Shown here: piece after piece, positions 49,074-57,445 of the stretch | How the letters are laid out: each line of letters begins with the position of its first letter | Numbering within the stretch: position 1 is the first letter of the stretch | DNA from: an uncultured Bacteroides sp. | GTDB lineage: Bacteria > Bacteroidota > Bacteroidia > Bacteroidales > Bacteroidaceae | DNA length: 64,000 nt | Assembly (NCBI GenBank): GCA_900755095.1 | Contig: CAAEFE010000120.1 | Coordinates: 1-64,000 of the forward strand | Direction of reading: 5' to 3' | The notes under the pieces: generated by a model | Seen by the model: only the letters and a program-made list of their open reading frames with translations | Database searches by the model: none | Told to the model about the DNA's origin: nothing | Translations under genes and position numbers: made by a program

Positions 49074-49531
49074 ATGACATTAAAACATTTTTTCGAAGTA
49101 TATCCTCCCAAGCGTATGTTGAGGCATCATTGGTAGGTCTTGCTGACCTACCAATGATGCCTCAACATAGAGCTAAGTGCTTGAAAATGGCGGGAGTAAA
49201 TATTAAAGGTCGTGCTATGATTTATGGTGGAGTAGGTGTTGATACGGTCTATCCTGACAGTATCTATATCGGCAAAGGTGTGCGTATCACCGCTGGCACA
49301 AAGATTCTGACTCATTATCTTGATCCATCCCAACCTGGTGTTCATTTTCGCAGAGGTGAGGTGCATATCGAAGATGATGTTTTTATAGGACTGAATGTGT
49401 GTATCTGTAGTTCGGTTACTATTGGCAAGGGAGCCATTATAGGAGCAGGAAGTGTGGTTACTAAAGACATTCCACCCTACCAGGTTTGGGCTGGAAATCC
49501 TGCCCGTTATATTAAAGACAGAGCAAAATGA
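49074..49531 (+). pseudogene. Frameshifted hexapeptide acyltransferase with a 25-bp palindrome
   Basis: Frame one from 49074 gives MTLKHFFEVYPPKRMLRHHW and stops at 49134. Frame two continues from inside the repeat as GLADLPMMPQHRAKCLKMAG and runs to 49531 with KILTHYLDPSQPG, IGAGSVVTKDI and a C-terminal WAGNPARYIKDR. Related capsule acyltransferases I recall read through this joint, so the gene appears broken by one frameshift. The only in-frame ATGs left (49154, 49157) lie in the right arm of the palindrome at 49115-49169, so a truncated product of about 126 residues is conceivable. Overlaps the next gene by four bases. Confidence 0.72.
49115..49169. repeat. Perfect 25-bp inverted repeat, 5-base loop
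   Basis: Arms 49115-49139 and 49145-49169 are exact reverse complements around TTGCT. The repeat covers the frameshift joint of the acyltransferase gene. It lacks a T tract and lies inside coding sequence, so it is not a normal terminator. It looks like the product of a template-switch (quasi-palindrome) event. Confidence 0.9.
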
Positions 49532-50580
49532 AAATAGCAATTCTGATACCTACTATTAAACCAGGAGGTGCAGAGAAACAGGCTGCATTACTGGCAGCAA
49601 CACTCAGTGAGGAGAATGAGGTACACTTTGTTTCATTATGGGGGAAGAAGAACCTATCGGTGATAGTGCAAAAGTTTCTGGAGGATGCGCATGTACAAAT
49701 TCATTATCTTTCTGGAAAGAGCTTCGGCAAGTGGAAGGAGTATTATCAACTGTTGAAGCAACAAAAGATAGAAATTGCATTCAACTATCTGACAACATGT
49801 GATGTGACAGGTGCAATGGTGGAGAAACTTGCAGGCGTGAAGACTGTATTCAATGGCATTCGAAACTCGCGACTGGCTCCGGCGAAGACCGTATTGGAAT
49901 GGTTTGCGCACAACTTCTTTGCAGATTATACTATATATAATTGTCAGTCGGGAGCAAAACACTTTGAGAATCTGGGTTTCTGTAAGAAGAAGACTATTGT
50001 GATTCCCAACTGCTTCCCTAATATCAGCAAGCCGATAGAGCGTACTGACAAGGATATAAAGACTATTATTACAGTTGGTCGTTTTGAGCCACAGAAGGAC
50101 TATCTGACAGCCATCAAAACCATAGCTGATTTGAGGAAGACAAGGCAGGACTTTGTGTTCACCATTATTGGACATGGTCATATAGAGACTCAAGTCAGAG
50201 ATTGGGTAGAGGAATATGGTTTGACGAATTACACTCAGATTCTTATAGCCCCAGACAATGTACAAGAAATTCTTAAATCGGCTGATATTTATCTCTCGAC
50301 GAGTCTTTTTGAGGGAACGAGTAATAGTATCATGGAAGCAATGAATTGGAGTATTCCTGTAGTGGCAACAAATGTAGGAGATAATAATCAATTGATAAAA
50401 GATTCTTGGAATGGTTATCTGATTTCAATAGGAGACTATAAAAAATTGTCAGAACATCTTCTAAAACTGTTACATGACGATAAGCTTCGCATTGAAATGG
50501 GTATACGGGGAAATGAACGTCTGCATAATTATTCTGTAGAACGTTTTGTAGAAAACTATTCAAAAGTTTTAGAAAAATGA
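49528..50580 (+). CDS. Glycosyltransferase family 4
   Basis: A 350-residue GT-B transferase. The opening IPTIKPGGAEKQAALLA is classical for GT4. The donor domain has ITVGRFEPQKDYLTAIK, DIYLSTSLFEGTSNSIMEA with the catalytic-site Glu, and VATNVGDNNQLI. It is related to GalNAc/Gal transferases of capsule loci, but specificity is unknown. Coupled by ATGA overlaps to genes on both sides. Confidence 0.92.
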   Translation: MKIAILIPTIKPGGAEKQAALLAATLSEENEVHFVSLWGKKNLSVIVQKFLEDAHVQIHYLSGKSFGKWKEYYQLLKQQKIEIAFNYLTTCDVTGAMVEKLAGVKTVFNGIRNSRLAPAKTVLEWFAHNFFADYTIYNCQSGAKHFENLGFCKKKTIVIPNCFPNISKPIERTDKDIKTIITVGRFEPQKDYLTAIKTIADLRKTRQDFVFTIIGHGHIETQVRDWVEEYGLTNYTQILIAPDNVQEILKSADIYLSTSLFEGTSNSIMEAMNWSIPVVATNVGDNNQLIKDSWNGYLISIGDYKKLSEHLLKLLHDDKLRIEMGIRGNERLHNYSVERFVENYSKVLEK

Positions 50581-51686
50581 AAATAGCATTTATAGGAGGA
50601 CGCACTTTTTACCATCCAGATGGTATCGCAACATATATGTATAATCTTGCTACAGAATTAGTTAAGATGGGGCACGAACCTATCGTATATCAAGAGAGTG
50701 ATCATAATGGAGAAGAATGGGTGAATGGTTTTAAGGTAGTTCATCAAAAGTCATTTAGGAATGCAGCTCTTACAAAAATATTATTGGGATTCAAATCTAC
50801 AATAATGGGACTTTTCAAAGAGAAAGATATACAGGTATTCCATTATAATTGCGGTGCTCCAGCACTGATTAGTTCTATATGGCCAAGATTGTTTGGTAGG
50901 GTTTCTCTTATGCAGAATCACGGATTGGAGTTTAATAGGACAAAATATTCATTGCGTAAACGTAATATTTTGAGAAAAAAATTCTATTTTGATTGTAAAA
51001 TCAATAAGTATTTAACAGCGGTTTCGCAAGAACAAACAGATTTTATACGCGAACATTTTCATAAAGATTGCCGTACTATTTCATGTGCTGTAAATATTCC
51101 ACAGGAAACGTCTAAAAGCGATGTGTTGGAACGTTTTGGCATTATTCCTAATAATTATATTGTTTTTATGGGACGACTTGTTCAAGATAAGAATCCTGAT
51201 TATTTGATAAAAGGTTTTATGAATAGTCAACATGGTGATAAACAGTTGGTTATTTGTGGATGTGCTGCCCCTAGATCATCATATGGCGATTATTTACATA
51301 TGTTGGCAAAGGACGATCCAAATATTATTTTTACAGGAGCGATATTTGGTGCAGACAAAGATACGATACTCCGTAACGCATGGATATTTTGTTTACCTTC
51401 TTCAATGGAAGGTCTACCAATTTCTTTATTAGAAGGAATGAGTTATGGTAAAGTTTGTATAGCTTCAGATATTACTGCTAACAAAGAAGCTTTAGGTGAT
51501 TCTGGGATTTGGGTGAAAAAAGAAAATGCAGAAGATATAACTTATGCCCTAGACCGTTTATATACTAATTTTGAAAATTACGAATGGCAAAAAAAAGTTA
51601 ATCGTGAACGATGCGAAAGGTTGTTTTCTTGGCCCAAAATAGCAAAGGACTATATTGACTTTTTGAGTGAATTGATAAAAAAGTAA
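50577..51686 (+). CDS. Glycosyltransferase family 4
   Basis: A 369-residue GT-B transferase. The N-terminal FIGGRTFYHPDGIATYMYNL holds the acceptor-side glycine loop, and the donor domain has FMGRLVQDKNPDYLIKGF and FCLPSSMEGLPISLLEGMSY. Starts within the upstream stop (ATGA). Specificity unknown. Confidence 0.92.
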   Translation: MKIAFIGGRTFYHPDGIATYMYNLATELVKMGHEPIVYQESDHNGEEWVNGFKVVHQKSFRNAALTKILLGFKSTIMGLFKEKDIQVFHYNCGAPALISSIWPRLFGRVSLMQNHGLEFNRTKYSLRKRNILRKKFYFDCKINKYLTAVSQEQTDFIREHFHKDCRTISCAVNIPQETSKSDVLERFGIIPNNYIVFMGRLVQDKNPDYLIKGFMNSQHGDKQLVICGCAAPRSSYGDYLHMLAKDDPNIIFTGAIFGADKDTILRNAWIFCLPSSMEGLPISLLEGMSYGKVCIASDITANKEALGDSGIWVKKENAEDITYALDRLYTNFENYEWQKKVNRERCERLFSWPKIAKDYIDFLSELIKK

Positions 51687-51758
51687 ATGTTATAATTATG
51701 CTGGATTTTTAAGTGAAGAAAGTTGGCAAGATAGAAGTATTATGAAATCTAATCATAT

Positions 51759-52355
51759 ATGAAAACAACTTTGACATATAAAATTCTTTGTCTATTGGGC
51801 TTTAAATATCCAATAGAGGATTATGGAGATGTAAGTCTATGGAAGGTATTAAAACAGTTTTTTATAAATTGGTATCATCGTCTAATAATTAATGCAATGA
51901 ATTGGGCAATTTTAGAACCATTTAATCCTAGAAAACTTAGACCTGCGATTCTTCGTAAACTGGGAGCAAAGGTGGGAAAAGATGTGTTCATTGGTGACTA
52001 TGTTCGTGTAGACTTGAACCATTCTGATTTGATTGAGATAGAGGATGGTGTGCACATTGCAGGTGATTGTCGTTTACTTTGTCATAAGAAGGAACTTGCA
52101 GAATATAAACAGGGAATGACTTACGGCATGATGCCTTATAAATATGGTAAAATTCATTTGTGCAAGAATTGCGCTATAGGGACTGGTTGTATTGTGATGC
52201 CAGGTGTGACTGTAGGTGAAGGTGCTGTTGTTGGTGCCGGTGCTATGGTGACTAAGGACATTCCAGCTTGGACATTAGCGTTGGGATGTCCTGCTAAAGT
52301 GGTAAAAGAATTTCCTAAGGATGATCCTAAGTATGTTTCAAAAAAATCTCAATAA
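51759..52355 (+). CDS. Hexapeptide acyltransferase (WcaF/CysE-like)
   Basis: A 198-residue beta-helix acyltransferase. The N-terminal helix region is followed by RKLGAKVGKDVFIGDYVRVD and the closing GVTVGEGAVVGAGAMVTKDI, with a C-terminal GCPAKVVKEFP tail. It is intact, unlike two other acyltransferases in the locus, and probably acetylates one capsule sugar. Confidence 0.87.
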   Translation: MKTTLTYKILCLLGFKYPIEDYGDVSLWKVLKQFFINWYHRLIINAMNWAILEPFNPRKLRPAILRKLGAKVGKDVFIGDYVRVDLNHSDLIEIEDGVHIAGDCRLLCHKKELAEYKQGMTYGMMPYKYGKIHLCKNCAIGTGCIVMPGVTVGEGAVVGAGAMVTKDIPAWTLALGCPAKVVKEFPKDDPKYVSKKSQ

Positions 52356-52400
52356 GTTTCAGCAGATTTAGGTATTCTGCAAAAAACAGCTACATAAAAA

Positions 52401-53276
52401 ATGAAAAGGGTATTGATTACAGGTGCCAACAGTTTTGTTGGTGTGAATGTGGAGAAATGGCTATTGCAGACTCCGGATGAGTTTATTGTAGAGACTGTGG
52501 ATACCATGAATGAGGCTTGGAAGAAGGCTGACTTTGCGAAATATGATGTAGTGTTCCATGTAGCCGGTATTGCACATGTGGATCCTAAGCCTAAAATGGC
52601 TCCGTTGTACTATAAGGTAAATCGGGATTTGACTATAGAGATTGCGAAGTGGGCAAAGAAACATGGGGTGAAGCAGTTCATCTTTATGAGTTCAAAGATT
52701 GTATATCATGCGAGCAAGAGCCTGAAAGGGGATGTGATAACAGAAAACACAAAACCACACCCTAATGATTTCTATGGAGATAGTAAACTTCAAGCAGAGA
52801 ATGGTTTGAGGAAACTTGAGTCATCCAGTTTTAAGGTAGCATTACTTCGTCCTTGTATGATCTATGGCTTAGGTAATAAGGGCAACTTACCTCGGTTGGC
52901 CTGGTTGGCAACAAAGACTCCAATTTTCCCTGCTTGGCATAATAAGCGAAGTATGATTCATGTATACAATCTGGCAGAGTTAGTTCGTCAGGTAATTCTT
53001 CGTGAATTGAGTGGTATATTCCATCCTCAGAACAAGGAATATGCAGATACCGTAGAGATAGTTCGTTATTTTGCTAAAAAATATAACAAGAAAGTATGGA
53101 TTACAGTGGGAATCAATCCATTAGTTTGGTTGGGAAGTTTCTTTCTCAAATCTATTTGTAAGATGTTTGCAGACTCGTGCTATGATCAGAAAATTAGTAC
53201 CTATGATTTTGAGTATCAAGTAGTAAAATTTGAGGAGAGCTTAAAAGACGTAGAGGCAAGGAAAAACATGAAGTAA
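52401..53276 (+). CDS. SDR sugar epimerase/reductase of the initiating pathway
   Basis: A 291-residue extended SDR. NAD motif ITGANSFVGVNV, Ser/Tyr/Lys catalysis in FMSSKIVYHASKSLKG and NDFYGDSKLQAE. It precedes the initiating transferase, matching the common pair in which a 4-keto sugar made by a WbpM/PglF-type dehydratase is reduced to a QuiNAc- or FucNAc-type sugar and then transferred. The exact product is inferred, not shown. Confidence 0.82.
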   Translation: MKRVLITGANSFVGVNVEKWLLQTPDEFIVETVDTMNEAWKKADFAKYDVVFHVAGIAHVDPKPKMAPLYYKVNRDLTIEIAKWAKKHGVKQFIFMSSKIVYHASKSLKGDVITENTKPHPNDFYGDSKLQAENGLRKLESSSFKVALLRPCMIYGLGNKGNLPRLAWLATKTPIFPAWHNKRSMIHVYNLAELVRQVILRELSGIFHPQNKEYADTVEIVRYFAKKYNKKVWITVGINPLVWLGSFFLKSICKMFADSCYDQKISTYDFEYQVVKFEESLKDVEARKNMK

Positions 53277-53393
53277 TGGCAAAAGAAAATAAGTATTTTT
53301 TATACGACAAGGGAAAACGATAATTATAATTTGGTTGCACATATAGCTGGTACTTTAACTTATTGAATATAATAAAGATATATAAATGGTATA
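53277..53393 (+). other. Short gap before the initiating transferase
   Basis: This AT-rich 117-base gap contains no gene. A short in-frame stretch (LVAHIAGTLTY) may be a residue of an older gene, but it is too short to assign. Confidence 0.35.
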
Positions 53394-54056
53394 ATGTTTT
53401 ACAAAGTAATCAAGCGGATATTTGATTTTATCTGTGCCTTGATAGGCATCATTGGTACATCACCTTTATGGATAGTCGGTATTATCGGAATCTTGGTTTC
53501 CGACTGGGGACCAGTATTCTATACAGCTCGTCGTATAGGTAAGAATAACAAACCATTCAAAATGTATAAATTTCGTTCTATGCGAGTGGCAAAAGCTGCT
53601 ACAGAGGCTTCTTTAAGACCTGACGAAGATCGTATATTTCCGTTCGGTCATTTTATCCGCAAGGTGAAGATTGACGAGTTACCACAGTTGTTGAATATTT
53701 TAAATGGCACTATGTCGATAATTGGACCACGTCCGGTAGCACAGGACCAATTTGAGATGTTTCGTTATGGAAAATGGAATGAGGCAGCAAAAGTGCCGGT
53801 AGGATTGAGCGGACCGGCAGCACTTTATGACTTTATCTATGGTGATCAGATCACAGATGAGAAAGAGTATATGGAAAAGGTATATCCTACACGTCGTGAA
53901 TTAGAATATACGTATGTCCAAAAGGCTGGCATATTCTACGATTTAAAGATGATAGTATATACTGTCGTTTGCATACTCTATGCAGTGTGTGGTAAAGAAT
54001 GCACTTGGATGCTGAATGAGTTTGTTGAGGATGCAAAGATGACAATGGATAAATGA
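53394..54056 (+). CDS. Initiating undecaprenyl-phosphate sugar-1-P transferase (PglC type)
   Basis: A 220-residue monotopic phosphoglycosyl transferase that starts each repeat unit on undecaprenyl phosphate. A single re-entrant helix (ICALIGIIGTSPLWIVGIIG) precedes KMYKFRSMRVA, the DED/ELPQL-like IDELPQLLNILNG and the SIIGPRPV motif. It is the small PglC-type form, without the extra N-terminal helices of WbaP. Partner genes are the adjacent epimerase and the membrane dehydratase at 29488. Confidence 0.92.
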   Translation: MFYKVIKRIFDFICALIGIIGTSPLWIVGIIGILVSDWGPVFYTARRIGKNNKPFKMYKFRSMRVAKAATEASLRPDEDRIFPFGHFIRKVKIDELPQLLNILNGTMSIIGPRPVAQDQFEMFRYGKWNEAAKVPVGLSGPAALYDFIYGDQITDEKEYMEKVYPTRRELEYTYVQKAGIFYDLKMIVYTVVCILYAVCGKECTWMLNEFVEDAKMTMDK

Positions 54057-54142
54057 ACGAATACAGTACCGATCAGATGAATGATGATCAATGGTGTTAG
54101 AGTTTGGCGTAAGTAGAGAAAAATAAAATAAAGACAAATGCA

Positions 54143-54820
54143 ATGAAATATTTATTAGTAGTAGCACATCCCGACGACGAAGTCCTGGGGGCAGGTGCGT
54201 CTATGTGGAAATGGTCACATGAAGGTGACGAAGTCAATGTGGCAATAATGTGTACAGAGGCAAAGGCTCGTGCATTCCGTCCTTCTGACGCTGAATTGGA
54301 AGACGATACGGATGCAGCTACAAACTTTATTGGTGTAAGCAAAAAGTATGAAGCAACGTTCCCGAATATTGAGATGAACACAGTGCCTCATTTGAAGTTG
54401 GTACAGTTCATTGAGAGTGCTATTCGTGAAAGTGAACCAGATATTATTATTACTCATCATCCAGCTGATACCAACAATGATCATTTGCAGACTTCAATGG
54501 CTTGTCAGGAAGCTATCCGTTTGTTCCAACGTCTGCCAAGTGTGAAGCCAGTGAAAGAATTTTGGTATATGGAAGTGCCTTCATGTAGTGAATGGGCTAT
54601 CAATGATGCCATGAACTTGTTTCGTCCTAACTGTTATGTTGAGGTGGGTATAGAAGGTGTGGAAGCAAAGTGCAAGGCATTGGCAATGTACCGTGGTGTT
54701 ATGCGGCCTTACCCTCATCCTCGTAGCAATGAATATATTGAGGGATTAGCAGCAATGCGAGGCAGTCAATGGGGATGTAAATATGCTGAAGCATTTCAAG
54801 TTGTGCTGAGAAGATATTAA
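54143..54820 (+). CDS. PIG-L family deacetylase
   Basis: A 225-residue zinc-dependent N-deacetylase. The metal motif AHPDDEVLGAG is at residues 8-18, and HHPADTNNDH supplies the third ligand. PIG-L enzymes deacetylate GlcNAc-type sugars. In capsule loci they may expose a free amine on a repeat-unit sugar. The substrate is inferred only from context. Confidence 0.9.
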   Translation: MKYLLVVAHPDDEVLGAGASMWKWSHEGDEVNVAIMCTEAKARAFRPSDAELEDDTDAATNFIGVSKKYEATFPNIEMNTVPHLKLVQFIESAIRESEPDIIITHHPADTNNDHLQTSMACQEAIRLFQRLPSVKPVKEFWYMEVPSCSEWAINDAMNLFRPNCYVEVGIEGVEAKCKALAMYRGVMRPYPHPRSNEYIEGLAAMRGSQWGCKYAEAFQVVLRRY

Positions 54821-54920
54821 TGTGTAGTTTATGGAGTTTATGAGAGGGCTATGGGCGTTTTGTTCTTACCTTTTTGTTCCTAGAAGGGGAAAGAAGATGC
54901 TCAATAATTGAATGTATAGT

Positions 54921-55358
54921 ATGGAAATAAATAAACAATTGCTTGAAGCTCTCTTTGCAGAGGCTAAAGAGAATCCACGCTTGCGTCAGAACTTCGATTT
55001 GCGTACCTCACCTGCTGATACCAGCCAGCGAATGCTTAACGCATTACTTCCGGGTACAGTTGTGCCCATTCATCGGCATGAAGATACTACCGAAACTGTA
55101 ATCTGCCTGTGTGGTAAGTTGGACGAAGTAATTTATGAGGAAGTAGTTTCGTATGAGAAGGATACGGATGATTTTCAGAAGGGGATGAGTGTACAAAATG
55201 TAGCTCGTAAGGTTGAGTATCGAGAAGTACAGCGTATCCATCTCAATCCTACAGAAGCCAAGTATGGTTGTCAGATACCTAAGGGTGCATGGCATACTGT
55301 GGAAGTGATTGAACCATCTGTCATCTTTGAGGCTAAAGATGGAGCTTATGCTCGTTAA
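54921..55358 (+). CDS. wbuC: WbuC-family cupin protein
   Basis: A 145-residue cupin with metal-binding pattern HRHEDTTET and a later GAWHTVE histidine. WbuC proteins occur at the ends of O-antigen and capsule clusters and have no established activity. The start at 54921 is chosen because the family begins MEINKQLL; the frame is open to 54912. It is the last gene of the capsule operon. Confidence 0.85.
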   Translation: MEINKQLLEALFAEAKENPRLRQNFDLRTSPADTSQRMLNALLPGTVVPIHRHEDTTETVICLCGKLDEVIYEEVVSYEKDTDDFQKGMSVQNVARKVEYREVQRIHLNPTEAKYGCQIPKGAWHTVEVIEPSVIFEAKDGAYAR

Positions 55359-55462
55359 ACGATGAAAAACAGATGAAATGAATAGGAAGTACTGAAAGTG
55401 CTTTTTAATACGTTAAGTTATAATTGAACATTTACAATGAGATGGAAAAATGTAGGTCCCTA

Positions 55463-55563
55463 GATTCATGTGACAAACATGAATCCCTGCATTTAGTAGA
55501 TTAGGAGCAATACAGTGGTATTGTCCTAATCTCGCTCTTCATATTAGTGTTAACACTAATATG
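55463..55563. repeat. Three tandem hairpins closing the capsule locus
   Basis: Hairpin one has perfect 9-base arms (55463-55471, 55477-55485). Hairpin two spans 55498-55532 with 15 paired bases and one bulged G. The third (55540-55563) is a perfect 24-base palindrome centred on GTTAAC. They lie in a 285-base gap without genes, at the boundary between capsule locus and accessory block. Confidence 0.7.
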
Positions 55564-55570
55564 ATTTCCC

Positions 55571-55609
55571 AAAAATACCAACTGTCTGTGAAGATCGTTG
55601 ATATTTTTT
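55571..55609 (+). terminator. Terminator-like hairpin after the capsule operon
   Basis: Arms AAAAATACCAAC (55571-55582) and GTTGATATTTTT (55597-55608) pair with one mismatch and merge into a T run. Confidence 0.55.
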
Positions 55610-55643
55610 TATACAATAAGCCGTGGTGGAAATCTAAAAGAAG

Positions 55644-56072
55644 CTACTTTTGATAAGAAATTACTTGGGAATACTCTTTCACCGCATCAAAACACGGGCA
55701 TCCTTTCATCGGATTTAAGTCTCGGTGTCCCACGACCAGTGCTTTCGGATACTGCCTTTTCAACTCCCTTAACAAGGCAAGCAAAGCTCCTTTTTGCTCC
55801 AATGTACGCGTATCTTTCGGTTTCCCGTTCGCATCCAATCCTCCCTCATAACAAACACCTATCGAATGGGTGTTATGATTACGGCAGTGTGCTCCAATCT
55901 TTTCTAAAGCACGTCCTCGGTGGATCTCCCCATCGCGAGTAATGTAAAAATGATAGCCAATATCACGGAAACCACGGTGCAAGATATGATCCTGTCGGCA
56001 AGCCTCCGCCGAAAGGGATTTTCCTTCCGACGTGGCACTGCAATGAATGATAATTAATGTAATAGTCCGCAT
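55644..56072 (-). CDS. N-acetylmuramoyl-L-alanine amidase (AmpD/T7-lysozyme type)
   Basis: A 142-residue amidase_2 zinc enzyme that cuts the lactyl-peptide bond in peptidoglycan. The first zinc His is in IIIHCSATSEG, the second in HCRNHNTHSIGVCYEGG, and Lys/Cys ligands appear near VVGHRDLNPMKGCPCF. No signal peptide is seen. Such genes recur beside Bacteroides capsule loci together with the smalltalk and HU-like genes found here. It begins 5 bases after the smalltalk stop. Confidence 0.9.
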   Translation of the reverse strand: MRTITLIIIHCSATSEGKSLSAEACRQDHILHRGFRDIGYHFYITRDGEIHRGRALEKIGAHCRNHNTHSIGVCYEGGLDANGKPKDTRTLEQKGALLALLRELKRQYPKALVVGHRDLNPMKGCPCFDAVKEYSQVISYQK

Positions 56073-56076
56073 GGGG

Positions 56077-56184
56077 TTACATACAACTCTGTACTCCGAT
56101 CAAGCCTCCGATAGCGGTGGCAACGGTGATGATTACTTTGATAATGAAGCTCCATACGGAGCGGGGAGAAGATGATTTACTCAT
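56077..56184 (-). CDS. Smalltalk small membrane peptide
   Basis: A 35-residue peptide starting MSKSSSPRSVWSF, with one hydrophobic helix (about residues 12-31) and a C-terminal Cys-Met. Databases annotate this as 'smalltalk protein' between HU-like and amidase genes in Bacteroides; its function is unknown. A holin-like role for the amidase can be imagined from the transmembrane helix and gene order, but nothing in the sequence proves it. Confidence 0.8.
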   Translation of the reverse strand: MSKSSSPRSVWSFIIKVIITVATAIGGLIGVQSCM

Positions 56185-56253
56185 ACAATAACAAGTTTTA
56201 AATAAATTAATAATAGTTTTCTTTTACCACAGATTTACCGTAGGTTTGTCATA

Positions 56254-56357
56254 GATTTACCACAGATCTACACAGACTCACACAGATAAATAATCGACTA
56301 CTTTACAACTACCAATTCAATATAATCTGTGGAAATCTGTGTGATCAGTGGTGAATC
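56254..56357. repeat. Imperfect inverted repeat built from CACAGAT words
   Basis: The left arm (about 56254-56287) carries repeated ACACAGA/CACAGAT words and pairs imperfectly with 56324-56357 (AATCTGTG, ATCTGTGTGATC, AGTGGTGAATC). It separates the HU-like and smalltalk genes. A related word pattern occurs at 18748-18822, and I recall similar strings in Bacteroides intergenic DNA. Confidence 0.6.
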
Positions 56358-56359
56358 TT

Positions 56360-56848
56360 TTAGGCAGCCGGGTCAGGTGCTTCGCCACCTCCATCCGGTT
56401 TCGGATCAGGGTTGTCACCTGAATCAGAACCTCCTCCGGCAGTTGTCGGTTTCTGATATTCCGCCTGCTGCTTCAATTGGCTGTCGAGTTTCAGATTATT
56501 GGTCGACAGATTACCGGTGGCACGGGCTTTCAGACGCATGCCGCTAATATTCTTTTCCAACGAGAACTCTTCCAGCGTATCAGCCGCCTTACTGCGAATA
56601 CCCACACCAAAAATGGCAAGATCATCAATTTTCACACACTTGCCGTCCAGCAACAATTCCTTGATGCAATCTACCATATCCGAAAGCACACCTTTGATGA
56701 CACCACCGGAATACGGTGAATTGTGCTTCGACATGTGTTCGGCAAGCTTTGCCAAATCAAACGTCTCGTCGCTTACTGCACGGGCGAACCACTTACCCGC
56801 ATTCAAGCCTTTCTTCTGCTGGTTCTGATAAATTTTGTAACGAATCAT
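56360..56848 (-). CDS. HU-like DNA-binding protein with Gly/Pro-rich tail
   Basis: A 162-residue protein of the Bacteroides HU-related family. It starts MIRYKIYQNQQKKGLNAGKW. The conserved HU-fold stretch includes GVIKGVLSDMVDCIKELLLDGKCVKIDDLAIFGV, ending in an acidic Gly/Pro tail (GGGSDSGDNPDPKPDGGG). The start at 56848 is chosen because the frame upstream (to 56911) runs into the predicted -7 box. Probably a nucleoid-type or regulatory DNA binder; first gene of the HU-smalltalk-amidase group. Confidence 0.87.
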   Translation of the reverse strand: MIRYKIYQNQQKKGLNAGKWFARAVSDETFDLAKLAEHMSKHNSPYSGGVIKGVLSDMVDCIKELLLDGKCVKIDDLAIFGVGIRSKAADTLEEFSLEKNISGMRLKARATGNLSTNNLKLDSQLKQQAEYQKPTTAGGGSDSGDNPDPKPDGGGEAPDPAA

Positions 56849-56908
56849 AAAACAATAAATTAAAGGGTTAAACATATTGTCCGGGGATTCTTTTCCCTTT
56901 CGACGATA

Positions 56909-56916
56909 CAAAAATA
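56909..56916 (-). promoter_or_regulatory. -7 element (TATTTTTG) of the HU-like gene
   Basis: TATTTTTG on the minus strand gives a predicted leader of about 54 bases. Confidence 0.45.
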
Positions 56917-57008
56917 CTACTCCGAATCTCCCGGAAATCAGCTGTGCACGGTTGTGTCTGGTAGCGGTCGGTTATTTGTCATTATAGTCGGTTATTCAAT
57001 GGAAAAAC

Positions 57009-57040
57009 GTTGGTTATATAGTCGTTTTTTGTTATTTTTG
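57009..57040 (+). promoter_or_regulatory. Promoter of the DUF4248 gene
   Basis: TATTTTTG (57033-57040) with GTTG 20 bases upstream (57009-57012). It is divergent from the HU-like promoter. Confidence 0.5.
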
Positions 57041-57067
57041 TAACAGTAAATCAGAAATATATCCATC

Positions 57068-57286
57068 ATGAGTGAATTTAAAATACGTGCTTACGGGCGC
57101 ATGGAACTGGCGCAACTCTATTCTCCACAACTAACTGACATCGCTGCCTATCGAAAGATGAAGAAATGGATCTTTTTGTGCCCCGGACTTCTGCAACGCC
57201 TGTACGACTTAGGCTACGAATCAAAGCGACGCTCATTCACACCGTTGGAGGTGAGAGTTATTGTGGATGCTTTAGGAGAGCCTTAA
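57068..57286 (+). CDS. DUF4248 protein
   Basis: A 72-residue basic protein starting MSEFKIRAYGRMELAQLY with a helical core resembling a small helix-turn-helix. DUF4248 genes recur beside HU-like and primase-like genes in Bacteroides, and their function is unknown. It converges with the DUF3987 gene across a stem-loop. Confidence 0.85.
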   Translation: MSEFKIRAYGRMELAQLYSPQLTDIAAYRKMKKWIFLCPGLLQRLYDLGYESKRRSFTPLEVRVIVDALGEP

Positions 57287-57287
57287 A

Positions 57288-57346
57288 TAAAGCACCGCTT
57301 TACGATGTCTAAAGCTTAGTTTTACACCTCCTAAAGCGATGCTTTA
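57288..57346. terminator. Stem-loop between convergent genes
   Basis: Fifteen-base arms (57288-57302 and 57332-57346, one mismatch) follow the DUF4248 stop. They can serve both strands. Confidence 0.55.
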
Positions 57347-57445
57347 TGCAGGACAAACGATTGTTTCAGTCAAAACGGATGTGGTAATTGAAATGACTAC
57401 TGCATCCGTAAATAAAACGGGTACAGTAGGTACACTTTTTCCGGT

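Noticed and set aside
49654..50391. A 245-codon minus-strand frame opposite a glycosyltransferase
   Set aside because: Antisense to a GT4 gene with all expected motifs; no recognisable protein.
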